A DNA stretch of 64,000 nucleotides, taken from positions 558,001 to 622,000 of the forward strand of contig JAEPQZ010000008.1 of the NCBI GenBank assembly GCA_016758905.1, written 5' to 3'. Under the pieces are notes generated by a model. That model was not told the origin of the DNA. It worked only from the letters and a program-made list of their open reading frames with translations, and made no database searches. The DNA comes from Umbelopsis isabellina (taxonomy: Eukaryota > Mucoromycota > Umbelopsidomycetes > Umbelopsidales > Umbelopsidaceae). The position numbers were made by a program, and so were the translations under genes. Positions 11,301 to 22,100 of this stretch are shown piece by piece. How positions within the stretch are numbered: the stretch's first letter is position 1; each line of letters begins with the position of its first letter.

Positions 11301-11765
11301 ATTAAACCTACCTTTAAGCTTCTCTTGCATTGCCCGATATATGTCTTCTTTCACTATCATCATCTCTGAGGCCAGTAGTTCAACGATGGTAGAAGACGAA
11401 AATTTACTTTCCATTTTGCTATCGTTTGATGCGCATTGATTTTGTGGTCTTGCATAAAGCGGCGTAGGTGTGGAAGGCTCGTTATCAGAAAGAGGACTAG
11501 GTAGTACATTAGCCGTGGTGCTCGTTTTTTCTGGGACATTGATAGTTAGGGTAGACTGTGCTTTCTTTGTCATACGCCGGACAGTGTCAGTTGAGTTGTT
11601 ACAGTGTGGGCTTTCTATGCGATTAGGGAAAGGAGCTTGGAAAGGAGTTAAACAATCGTCACTGGCGATCACTGCATGCAATTTTCGTTTAGCTGCATTT
11701 TGACTAGCAGGAGTCAAAGCATCTGACGCTAAACCTCGAGAATGAAATATAAAAGAATTTTGCAT
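8358..11765 (-). CDS. Bacterial-type N6-adenine DNA methyltransferase (Eco57I/TaqI-like, gamma class)
   Basis: The gene has two exons, 11765-11312 and 11239-8358, joined across a 72-bp intron (GTAGGT...CTGCAG) with phases that close. The product is 1111 aa. Residues 1-150 are a Ser/Thr/Pro-rich leader. The core shows the Type I/IIG signature GQFYTP (about 322-327), motif I VLDPCMGTGSF (about 357-367), an acidic GIEID (about 405-409) and catalytic motif IV NPPY (491-494). The C-terminal part resembles the TaqI-type target-recognition domain, with YLGVLNS near 895-905 and a later RNMANIPF segment. Such enzymes transfer methyl from S-adenosylmethionine to adenine N6 in a specific DNA site. I see no PD-(D/E)XK nuclease motif and no restriction partner next door, so it reads as a solitary methyltransferase. 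The open frame, eukaryotic intron and close fungal neighbours argue against contamination. It may have come from bacteria or a large DNA virus by transfer and is now host-adapted. A decayed copy lies at 355-1930. Confidence 0.9.
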
Positions 11766-11952
11766 GGACTGGAGAAGGAATGAGTGACATTCAGAACAAG
11801 ATCTTGCCCATCAGGTGGTTTTGTACGGCTTTGTGCAGAGCCTGAGTCAAACCAATTTTCTGCAGGGTTTGAGGTGCTGAGTTTGAGCTATATTACGCAC
11901 AGACCCTTTTTTGATTTTCTGTAATACCACACACGTCTTTCCACTTGGCCGC
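11766..11952. promoter_or_regulatory. Short divergent intergenic region between methyltransferase and SNARE genes
   Basis: Only 187 bp separate the two start codons (11765 on the minus strand, 11953 on the plus strand). Both genes must share or overlap their promoters here. No strong TATA box is visible on either strand. Confidence 0.6.
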
Positions 11953-12738
11953 ATGAGTCGTGCTCAGAAGCTGGATCAGCAGCTTTCTGCCACATTATTA
12001 TCATTACAAGGTAGACATTACATTGTGCCTAGCAATTATAATTCCGCACCTCGTTGCTAATCAATCTCAGCCCATGGTGATCTGAACACTTATGGACATG
12101 CCCAGGAATTGGTGAGTAAAACAATTCAGTCCCTTGTTTTAAAATGAAACATGCAGCTAATGAGGTACACATTTCGCTAGCTCCATGAACTGGAGAACTG
12201 CTTGCAAGAGTCAGAAGCTTCAGAATATCCGCAACAAAAGGCACATGCCAGAATCTACAGACGCCAACTGGCTGCTATGGTATACCTAGCTAATAGGCTT
12301 CTATTGGCACTCATATGTAGTACTGACGATTTTTTTTTATATGTTTTAGGCGAGAGAAATTGAAGCCGAAACATCGGATAACAGAAGAAATCAACTGTTA
12401 GGACAGACACAACGTTTGGACAGTACTAGTGATCGTTTGAGGAATATACAGAGCATTGCGCTTGAGAATGAGCGTATTGGCACTGACATACTTGGTACTC
12501 TACGAGGGCAACGCGAGACCCTTGTAAGGTCCAAGGATACTGTAAGAAGGAGATTCCAACTACAATAATTTCTTGATCCCTTTGCTTACATTTATCTTAG
12601 ATCAACGAGGCTGAAGACAACGTGGATAGATCTACAAAGACATTGAAAAGCATGGCTAGTTGGTGGTAGGCCCTTTTTTTTTTCTTCAACGTCAGAGTGC
12701 CATTGCGCTAACTGCGATTTCACTACAGGCCCTTTTGA
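11953..12738 (+). CDS. Vti1-like Qb-SNARE without an evident membrane anchor
   Basis: I join exons 11953-12010, 12071-12111, 12181-12279, 12350-12541, 12601-12665 and 12729-12738; phases agree and the product is about 154 aa. The C-terminal half is a Qb-SNARE helix of Vti1 type: RLDSTSDRL, ALENERIGTDILGTLRGQRE, then NVDRSTKTLKSMA. In Vti1 this precedes a single transmembrane segment, but here the frame ends within a few residues (ASWW plus one or two) whether or not the last intron is spliced. The N-terminal Habc-like part is also short compared with Vti1 (about 220 aa). Vti1 works in Golgi-endosome-vacuole fusion. This protein may be a soluble paralogue, may be lipid-anchored by an unseen route, or its last exon may be mis-modelled. 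The promoter is divergent with the methyltransferase. Confidence 0.7.
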
Positions 12739-12972
12739 AGATTATTTCATCCTTCGTTATGAAGAACACCATGATAAAAGCACTGCGATACCCTCAAGCA
12801 ATCACAATCACAATAACAAAAACTCATTTATTTTAGAATATATATACATATACCAGAAAAGTAGTAAGATATAATAAGTGACAAAGACCTGTAAACTAGG
12901 TTTATTATATATAAGAAATATATACGAAAGTATTAGGTTATAGCGGTATAAGTTTTGGTTATATGATGTCAG

Positions 12973-15900
12973 CTATGAGCTATACAGTCGCTGCATTGGA
13001 GAAGCTTCTTTATGCAGCGCTTTGCTTTGAGCCTTATTGATGTAATGTTGTACCAGTCGCATTTGATCGTCTCTAAGATCTTGTAAATGCTTGATAATTC
13101 CGCCTGGTATTAATTGATTCAAGTTGACAATGGCATCAACGCAAGCCTTACGAGCAGACACTTGAGGATAATTACAGCCCTAATGATAAAACGCGCAGGA
13201 ATACTAATCAGAATACGCTCTAATGCATAAACAAAATAATAAAAAGAGCCTTACTAACCTTAACAAGTATCCGAGAAGCATCAGCTGCTAGCTTTTCATC
13301 CGTTCTATGAGGATCACACCGAGGCGCCACTTTGGCTAGATAGGAAAATGCTGAAGTAATTGGGTTCAAGTGAGTGATAGCCCAACTGTCTTCCGGATTA
13401 GCAGCCGGCTGGTCATCAAGCTTTGAGCTCAGAAAACTGAACAGTGTGTCCAGGCAGATATCCCCGTCTAAAGTGAAAAAGAATGTGTCCAGGGTATCAT
13501 CCACAGCCGAAATAACCTGCCATAGATATTTAGATTACATGCTATCGTACGCAATTTGAAAATATTATTAAGCTCTTACGTTAGCGACACTAGAAGCTCG
13601 ATATTGAAACAAAAGCGTCGTAATGGCGTTGATAGATATTCCTTCATCAACTGGGGAGGTAACACACCAGTACTTCCATAGACCAGGCTGACATAACAAT
13701 AATTGCTTCAAGAGATGAAGTACATCTATTTCATTATTCTTGCCATCATCAGTCTGCGAGAGATATGGAAAAGTAGCTAACACCAGGTCTCTGAAATTGC
13801 CGCCATCGTTCTTTTCACCGTTCCACAAATCTGCTCCCTCTGCACTGCTGCCTCCTTGATCCCATCGTTGCATGACGGGATTCTCTTTCGCAAGCCTGAC
13901 TAATTTCTTGAACATTGCTTCGTCGGGCCCTTGTGCACCAGAATTCAGACGAGCAATAAGTGGAATCAGTGTAGCACTACGGTTTTTGATTGACCTCGAA
14001 AAGGGTGAGTTATTGGTAGCTTGCGTGGTCTTGTGGCGTTTGGTATTCTCCATGTCATCATTTGCGTCCGCTATACCACCTTGTTGTAAAGTGGGTTCGT
14101 CACTATACTGTCGACGAGACCAAGATGGAGGTGTATGTATGAGCGATGGTTTTTCTCTTTGTGGCGTTTGTTGTAGAGTGTCGTTAGTTTCTTGCCCATT
14201 GCTTGGTTGTTGCAATGTCACCTTCACAGTTGACTCTTTCTCTTTCTCTTTCGCAGGCTCTTCCTCAGTTTCAGGTGCATGTTTGCCGTTCTTCATCAGT
14301 CGCTCAGCTGAAAGAACGGCAAGCGTGGCAATTTCAGCTTCCATTTCAGGTTCATCTTCTAAATGCTCTAGACTGATTTTAGATATATCTTCTGTCACGT
14401 CAGTACTGTCAACATCCATCCCCGCCTTCTGAAAAGTGCTAGCATCCTCAGACTCGAGCAAGTCTTGCATTGAATGCTGATGGATATCCTGCTCCTTCAT
14501 CCCTGGTAGAGGGGAGCTTATACCCAAAGCTCGACAAAGCCGGTCGACCACGGCTGCATCTAGTGTAACGAGTATAGCCTGGAAAACAGATTCATGCACT
14601 AGTCGAAGATGACCGATAAGCTGAAGCAGTGGTTGGTAGTGACTGGATGATGGAGTGGTCGATAGCAAAATGGGTATCAGCTTGCCCAGGTATTTTCGCA
14701 AGTTGGTGTCGTTTTCAAACCATGCAGGAGCCAAATCCTCATCTTCTCCTAACCATGCCTCAGCAGTTGCTTTGTCCTCTGCAGATTCGTCTGCATCATC
14801 TGAATACAAACCAACTACAACACAAGCCAACTCGTCCATCCATTCGATCAAAGTGGCTGCAACTATTTGGCGACTCGAGTGATCGAGATGTGAAGAGTCA
14901 CCGGATCCGTTGCTATGTTGTTGGCCAGCCAAAGTAACAAGAAAGGTTTTCAATAAAATTTGAGGGAGATTTGCATCAAACCGTCTCAAGAGCCGTTTCC
15001 ATCTGTGCAATCCTGCCATCAAAACGTTATGAGTAGGCTGATTGGCTTGTTCAAGTTCCATCGCCAATATTAGTGGTGGAGTAAATTGCTCTACAGAGCA
15101 AAGCTTGCCAACAACACCTGCAATACCGTCCCAACTCATCAATGTCGCGCAAGCTGGCGAGCTTGGTTTTTTGAGAGTAGAAATCAAAGCCGGAACCATG
15201 ATCGAGTTCGAAGGTAAACCAGGTGTTGGTGTGCTTATGGTTCCAAATGTGTATGGAGCCTCCAAAAGCTTTTCCGCAATGGTCAAAATCCCTGTAGATC
15301 TTGCATTGTCATCATCACTTCGAATGAGCTCAGATACCGACTGCCTGCGAGGTGTCATAGATTTTTTACGGAGACCACTTGAGCTATGTGGGGTAACAAG
15401 ATGTGCACTGTTCGAGGGGACAGTGGTTTTTGGAGTTGGCAAGTACTTAGAGGTCGTTGATTTGGATGACGCAAGTGCTTTTCTATTGTGTGAACTGATC
15501 TGCGATTCATTGGAGGCACTGGACGTATTTGATATGGATGGGGATACTGTTTTTGGTATATTAGATGTTGATGAGTATTTCGATTTGGAATGATCCGAAT
15601 GGATGGAAGTAGAACTTCGTAAAGATGTATTGGATGTCTTGAGGGTAGGGCGCTGTGAAGTGACGGAGCCGAGGCTGCTGGACGAGGCAGTACGGTTGGT
15701 TTGCGACGGTGGTGGGCCTGCAGCAATTGTTCCAGGCTTGGAACGTTGCAATTGCTTTTGCGTATTCTGATCCAACGATTTTAGCAAGCTTGATACAAAA
15801 CAGAGAATGTGAGCTTGAGGGTGCAAAAACTACAACCAACTAATATCCGTTATCTCAGCTTACCGTTCACCTCGATCTCGCCATTGTGAATAAAATATCC

Positions 15901-16690
15901 AAAATCCGTCTCTGGCTGCAGTGCGTACCACAGGGGCGGCATCGGCTAAACCCTTTTGTATTATTTTTATCAAAATATCCAACCCTCCACTTCGTTCAAA
16001 TGGGCCTTTTGCTTTCCCGCCATGAGCTTGAGCGAAAGAAGAAGCATAGACTGTGGCATAGTGTCTAGCTTGGATGTTCTTATCGCTAAATAACGCCCAT
16101 ATATGTGGCATGACTTTTGAATGGTACGGTGTCTCGGTCAAGAAGGTAATAGTAGTGGCCATGGACGAAGTGGCCGTCAATTTCTTGGACAGCAAAGCAC
16201 AACGCAGTAAATTCTGCAACAATGTATCATATGTATAGTTATCCAGGAGTCCACCCAGGCAACTTGCCAGATCTGAAATCATGGAAAGACTCGCTAACGA
16301 TAGGGTTGTTCGCAAACTGTGGAGCTGCAGAGGTATTAGAAGTCTGAGTGCGTGGGGGGCAGGTTTCCAATAATTGCATGATAAATTTACCCCTTTCAAA
16401 ATAGCATCTGTCAAGTCATGAATGCCTTGTGCAAACTCATTCGGCCAATCTTGAACAGCATTTCCATGCAATAGAGCCCGAAGATGTATTATTGAGGATT
16501 CTCGAGCTTCCCAGTTGAATTCAGACTCTTTGTCTTTAAAATGAGTCTGCATGTTTGAGAATTCCGCGTTCAAATCTTGCAAACTAGCAATCTGTCAAGA
16601 CAAGCTGTTATGTTCCTGCCTCTTTATTTTTCTTGCTAGAGTTGCTTTGCTACCTACATGTGCTGCTGCCGGAGCGTCTGTGTTCGACAT
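12973..16690 (-). CDS. CLASP/Stu1-type microtubule-associated protein
   Basis: Five exons (16690-16658, 16591-15864, 15788-13580, 13516-13259, 13179-12973) close in phase to give 1144 aa. Residues about 20-250 form the CLASP N-terminal TOG/HEAT domain, with IWALFSDKN, VVRTAARDGFW and the following WRDRGERLLKSLD. A long Ser/Thr/Pro/Lys-rich linker (about 255-420) follows, suited to microtubule-lattice binding and phosphorylation. Further HEAT-like helices follow, and the C-terminal region ends in the family-typical HLQDLRDDQMRLVQHYI. CLASPs stabilise growing microtubules, rescue catastrophes and are needed for spindle midzone function. The start is the ATG that gives an 11-codon first exon, which is common in these genomes. 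The family assignment is firm; specific localisation is inferred. Confidence 0.92.
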
Positions 16691-17258
16691 GACGCCTGCG
16701 TTGGTTGTTTTGTTGGAAGCTTATGAGGTATTTATTCCGGCTGCCAGAGAAGTCAGTCCCTGAACCAAAGACGGATTTTGAAAACACGAAGGCGTTTTAA
16801 GCTCAGAACAAAATGTTTAAATTGCCCAGATCCAAGAACCCCTTTGAGAAGTACGACACATCACCCTGACTGTAAGAAATTGAATATCTCACTAGTTGTA
16901 GAATGAATCAAATATAATGGAAACATATATGTGTATGTGTGCTAAGTGTGGTACAGCTTACAAAGTCAACTGTAAGTTTAAGTCATATAATTCGGTAACA
17001 GTTAGTAAATCCCTACTACGTCAATTTTTAGTAATATTGGATACCAAGAAAGTTAACGAGGAAACATCACAGGCTACCCGAGAGAAAACAGCACAGTATT
17101 ATAGCCATCATCAAACGGCTTTCACAATAGAGTATCGTTTACACAAATATGCTTCAAAGCTTTATAAAATACAGAATATATATTGACATATATGTTGATT
17201 TACAACTAGGCAGAGTTAGGGGATATCAGATTTGATAAAAGGGAGAAAGTAAAGAGCT
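16691..17258. other. Intergenic region: CLASP upstream region and SYLF gene 3' flank
   Basis: AT-rich, with no supported gene. A plus-strand open frame (16917-17186) has no family resemblance and lies where the 3' UTR of the next gene is expected. Confidence 0.5.
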
Positions 17259-18491
17259 TTACAAGCCAGAGGTTGATGGCTGAGCAGGTTGAGCTGGCTG
17301 GACTGGCTGGACTGGCTGGACTGGCTGAATAGGTTGAGCTGGCTGAGCAGGTTGAGTGGGTTGAGCAGGTTGGGTAGGTTGAGTAGGTTGAGCTGCTGGT
17401 TGAGCTGTAGAATGCTCTGAGGGTTCTAGTTCAGCGTTCTTGAGAGCATCAATCAAAACTTGACTTTCTGCGGGTGGGTCAATGCTGCCGTGAAGCAATT
17501 CTGAAGGCTTAACTTCCCGACCATAAAGCTTGGCGTTGGCATCGTTGAAAGTGAAGACAACGGTTCCGTCGATTGACATACCTATTCATGACACAGATTA
17601 GTTGACTTTTCGCTGACGAATTTACACAATATTAGCCTATCAACTTACCAACAAAGAGACCCTTGGATCTAATGTAAGTGAACATAGCAGCGACCTTGGA
17701 GTGTTCAAGATCAGCAGCAGCAAGACTGCCTTCTGCTCCAGCGCCAACTGGGCCAGCAGTGAGTGAGAGACTGCCTCCCAAAGTGAAGTTGCCCTCAGAA
17801 GCGAAAGCTTGAACAGCTTCATCAGTGTTCAAGATAATGACGATGTCGCTGAGATCAGCACCGAGCTGAGCACCAAAGCTCATGCCAGCGAGGCCACAAG
17901 CGGAGGGAGCACCCCAAGCTAACAGAGAAGTAAGTAAGCATCATCAGCAAACACACTTTTTGTTAAAGTGTTATACTTACTGCCGTCCTGCTTTCTTGCC
18001 ACCACGAGACCGCTTCCGGCTCTACCAGACCACAAGAAACCAGCCTTGACCACTGAGAAGATGGCAAGACCCTTGGCCTTTCTGATGACTTCAGGAGGGA
18101 TATAGTTCTCAAAGCTATCTTCTGATGGCTTTTCAACGAATCCGCCCAAGATCTTGGTGGCCTTGAGGCACTCATCTTCCAAGCTACCGGGAATAGGGCT
18201 GTTGATGCCGAGTCTGTTTCCAGCCTTGCTGGCACCTGTATGAACGACAATGATGAGTAAAGCAATGACTAAACCAGGCCATGTTCTGATATATGTACTA
18301 ACCTGCGCTGATGTGACCACCAGCTTCCTGGGCAGCCTTGCTAAAGTTCTCACCAGCTTGTTGTCCGAAAGCAGAGGCCTCTGTAAGGAGCATCAAATTT
18401 AGTAAACAGATGAACGAGCGGCTATTGCGTTCAGAAACGTTGACTTACCCTTTCCAGCCTTTTCTAATTGACCTTTGATATTGTTGAACAT
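17259..18491 (-). CDS. SYLF-domain (Ysc84/Lsb3-type) actin-patch and lipid-binding protein
   Basis: The five-exon model starts at 18491 (exon ends near 18449, 18380-18303, 18235-17981, about 17925-17652, 17580-17259) and gives about 322 aa. The SYLF/DUF500 domain is clear: [33 protein letters not shown], then [17 protein letters not shown] and a C-terminal [19 protein letters not shown]. In yeast, Ysc84/Lsb3 bind actin and phosphoinositides at endocytic patches. Unlike those proteins there is no C-terminal SH3 domain. The tail instead is about 17 QPx tripeptides (see the repeat entry), which could offer proline-rich ligands to other SH3 proteins. The first residues ([14 protein letters not shown]) may form an amphipathic helix. 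Confidence 0.92.
17276..17405 (-). repeat. QPx tripeptide-coding repeat
   Basis: A 9-bp-based tandem repeat (CAGCCAGTC/CAACCTGCT variants) encodes alternating QPA, QPT, QPV and QPI triplets in the last exon of the SYLF gene. Codon variation between units shows it is not a very recent expansion, except for three near-identical QPV units. Confidence 0.85.
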
Positions 18492-19101
18492 TGTGTATGA
18501 AGTATTTGTTTTTTAAAAGAGTTTTAAAAAATTGTATCGAGCTCTAACGATCTGGCGTGAGCTTTTTTATATGTGCACTCTAAATGAAATGATGTAATGG
18601 CGGAATCGAAAAACATCGATAAAATTTCCCAAAAAGAAACAAAGTGTTGAAGACGAGCTATCATCGTCATTTGTAACCTGCTGAACCAGGAAATTGACGT
18701 TGTGTAATGGCCGTGGCGCGCTGTGATATGGTCATAACGTAGTTTTACATGAGGAAAGCTATGTCTGCCCATCAGCCAAGCTACTGCAGCTGCCAATGTG
18801 AGAAAAAAGTGTTTATCTTTCATACATTCTTTGGTCTGTGCGCCCAGCCCACACGCTGTAATTGAGGTTTCCAAGACAGGCTATATGTTTGCCAAAGCGC
18901 CACACCAGAACGCCGTTTGTCCGCCGAGCATTGTATTCATTATTACACAGGGTTAGCGTATTACTATTGGTAATGTGCCAAAAAATTATGAGAAGCAGCA
19001 GCATTTATTGGTAAATTATCCAGTGCTATTGGGCACTTTGTTTTTTTTTTTTTTTTTTTGGCGATTCTTTAGTATCAATAGAATTTCACTATAATTACAG
19101 T
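18492..19101. other. Intergenic region: SYLF promoter and 3' flank of the next gene
   Basis: A T-rich TATA-like word (TTTTTTATATG) occurs near 18563, about 70 bp upstream of the SYLF start. A run of about 20 T lies at 19032-19052. No gene is supported. Confidence 0.45.
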
Positions 19102-22100
19102 CTATTCATCGGCATCGTCCAAAACAAAGTCATCATCTTCTTCGTCATCCTCGCCATCACCAGGCTCCTGATATTCGTCTTCAGATTCTTTATCAGTCAC
19201 AGTTTTTTGCCGACCACGTCCGGTCATGGCCAATGGCAAGCTCGTGTCTACACGATTCACGGAAAGGGTTTAGTATATACTATAGGCAGGCGCGTAGCCA
19301 GTGTGTGAGTAACTTACTTTGCAATCGGCCTTTAAACATTCGTGCTAGTTTTGCGGCATTCTTGTGTACGATGGATGTCTCATCGTTGTATTTTTGAGCA
19401 TTACGTCGTATCTGTTCAACATCGTCAATGATAGCCTGTGACCAATTAAAATAATGAAAGAAATGGAATATGAGTTGATCAGTTTTGTTGTGTCATCCTA
19501 TACACGTGCTGAAACATTATGGGTACTGACCTCAACGTGGCGGTAAAAGTCATTGTTGATTCTATTCAAAACCATGTTAATGCAGATAGGGTAAGAGACT
19601 TGCAGAAGGTAGTCGGGGTAATCATGCCATGGGACATGATCTATGAAAAGTTCAAATTCGTCTGTATCTTTAAACCAGTTCAAAACATCAATGGCTCGTT
19701 GCTTGACGTTGGCAGGAACATACTTGTCACTGTCATATCGTTTATACAGATCCTGTCCTCGCGGAACAACTTCCCAGGGACTGAGATCATCTGGTGGTGA
19801 GTTGGGATCATCCCAAACAATGTGAAAGTATTGCCAAGGACTAGGTATATTCAGCTCTTCCCACTGTGGGCACTCGGTTTGCACACCGACAATGGTGCCT
19901 GGGTATACACCATTATCATACAAAGCATCGACTTGTTGGCCAATTTCAAGACCGCTCCAAATTTCCATTGAACTTTGAAACCGGCTCCAAAGCACCAAAA
20001 ACTCTGGACAATTATCCTCATCACAGTAATCGATAAAAACATCGCGGCCAGCGCTCTGCCATATAGGTTCTGCCTTTTGAAACAGGGCTTCTTGAACATT
20101 GACCAGGGTTTGCAAACGAAGCTTTAATCTGCAGAACGTGGGAGGCCCAACTTGCCATTGACAGCTTGTGACATGCGCATACAGCATACTGTTAGCTCCC
20201 TCTATTGGCCCATGTTTTGGGTTGAAGTGTTTCAGATTGGCTGAGTGATTCCAATAATCTTGATGCCCATCACAGCAAATGACCACATAGTCATCCACCT
20301 GAGGATGATATGGCGACAGCTGCCGCGTCTCTGTGCTGATCCAATCAGTTGGTTCGTAGTCAGCTAAATCATAACTGATCGGTGCCTCAAATGGAGCAGA
20401 TGCCGTCTCTGGTGGAGGATTTTTCCTTGGTCTACCTCGTTTACGTGGTGCAGACGTTTGCGGTTGTGAATCCACAGATTGTAGGCGGCGGCGCTTGATG
20501 GATGGTCCAGCTACAAAATCATCATCCTCGTCTTCGTCTTCGTCCTCGTCATCATCATCCTTGTCATATATGACAGCGCGCCTTTTGGCATGACGAGTGG
20601 AGGGAGCGGTAGCAGGTTCGTCAATTTCTTCGTCTTTATATACATCTTCGTCGTCTGTATTGCCAGTTTCAACCTTGGTATGACCAGTTTCTTCAACGTC
20701 AACCTCTTCACTTTCGTCCTCACTTTGGCTGCTGCTTTCAATGAACTCCTTATCGGTGTCATCGTCTTCGGCGTAAGAGATTTGGCGATTCCGACTTCGT
20801 CTCTGATGTCTAGATGACTCGGTACCATCAGACTCAATATTTCGAGTCCGTTGCTTGCGTGGACGACCACGCCGCCGTTGTCCAGTAGAGCGACTAGGAC
20901 GTGCAGACGAGCTGCCCACGCGGTTGAGTGGAGGGCGTCCTCTTCGCTTCTTCTTTTTTCGGGTCGTGGTGACTCTGCGTCGAGACCTATATCCGCTTTC
21001 ACCCTCTTCATCTTCTTCGACAAATTCATCATCGTCAATGCCACCATTCGAGCCCAAATCATCAACGCCAAGCGCAGCACCAGAGCCTTCTGACTCTGAT
21101 TCATCACTGCCACTTCCATCCTGCACATCAGTATAGTCTTCGTCATCTGACTCGTCGTTCTCCATGGCTCTTATGGGAATATCAAATATAGCCAAATCTT
21201 CGGTTTCTTCTTCCTCGACGTGAACGAAATCTTTTCGTTTCTTGTACCCCTTCGCGCGGCTGACTTTAGGCAACGCAGGAACATGTGCTGGCTTATTTCT
21301 GGTAAGATATATCAAGTTGGTAAGTAAAACTGCAATTGGAAGCAAACTTGCAGTTCATAGAATGGTCACGTGCAAGCTGAAACTTACTGCTGCATCTCTT
21401 CGTTATACCATGCACGACGCTGTGCCTCTTCCATTTCGAAATACTTGTTAGTCAAGGGAAGATTGCGACCGTAGCCTGCTGGTTTCTGCCGAGGGTATTC
21501 AACGCCACCCCAATCAATGATGAGACTGCGATCCATCATATGTGGAGGAAGCTGGGTCTGCTCATCAATGAAATTCCAGTGTTCATCGTAACGTACAGGC
21601 AAGAAATCGGTCCAGAACTGCTGACCGCGGTGCCATGATCTTGTTTGTGCATAAGGTTGGATAGGTCGGCCAACGCCGTACAACACACACTTGCCTTCCG
21701 AGTCAGTGACAGCATACATTGTGCCTATAAACATATCGTGTGTTAGTGCCCTATTTTTAAACAAAAACAGCCCTATATCGATGCACATTACCATCTTTTG
21801 AAAATTTGCAGTCAAGCAAGTTACGCTCAGGATAGTAGTGGCAGGAAATTTGAGTGAAGGTGGCAAGATCCCACAGAATGGCTCGCCCATCATAACCAGC
21901 AGATAGAATAGTTCTGCAATCAGACGGATGCACATCTACGGCATACGTCTCTTCTGTGTGGCCAATCAAAGTACCGAGAAGTTCGCCAGTCTCGGAATCA
22001 AATACTTTGATATCGCCATACGTCGTTGCAATGATGCATGCAGTATCATCCAAATTCCAAGCGATCATGGAAACGTACGCAGACTCTCTTGACGGTGGTC

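Noticed and set aside
8358-12738. Complete restriction-modification pair (methyltransferase plus nuclease)
   Set aside because: No PD-(D/E)XK, HNH or GIY-YIG motif was seen in the methyltransferase N-terminus or in the neighbouring SNARE gene.
16917-17186. 89-residue plus-strand open frame downstream of the SYLF gene
   Set aside because: Lies in the expected 3' UTR of a minus-strand gene, and its composition is not protein-like.
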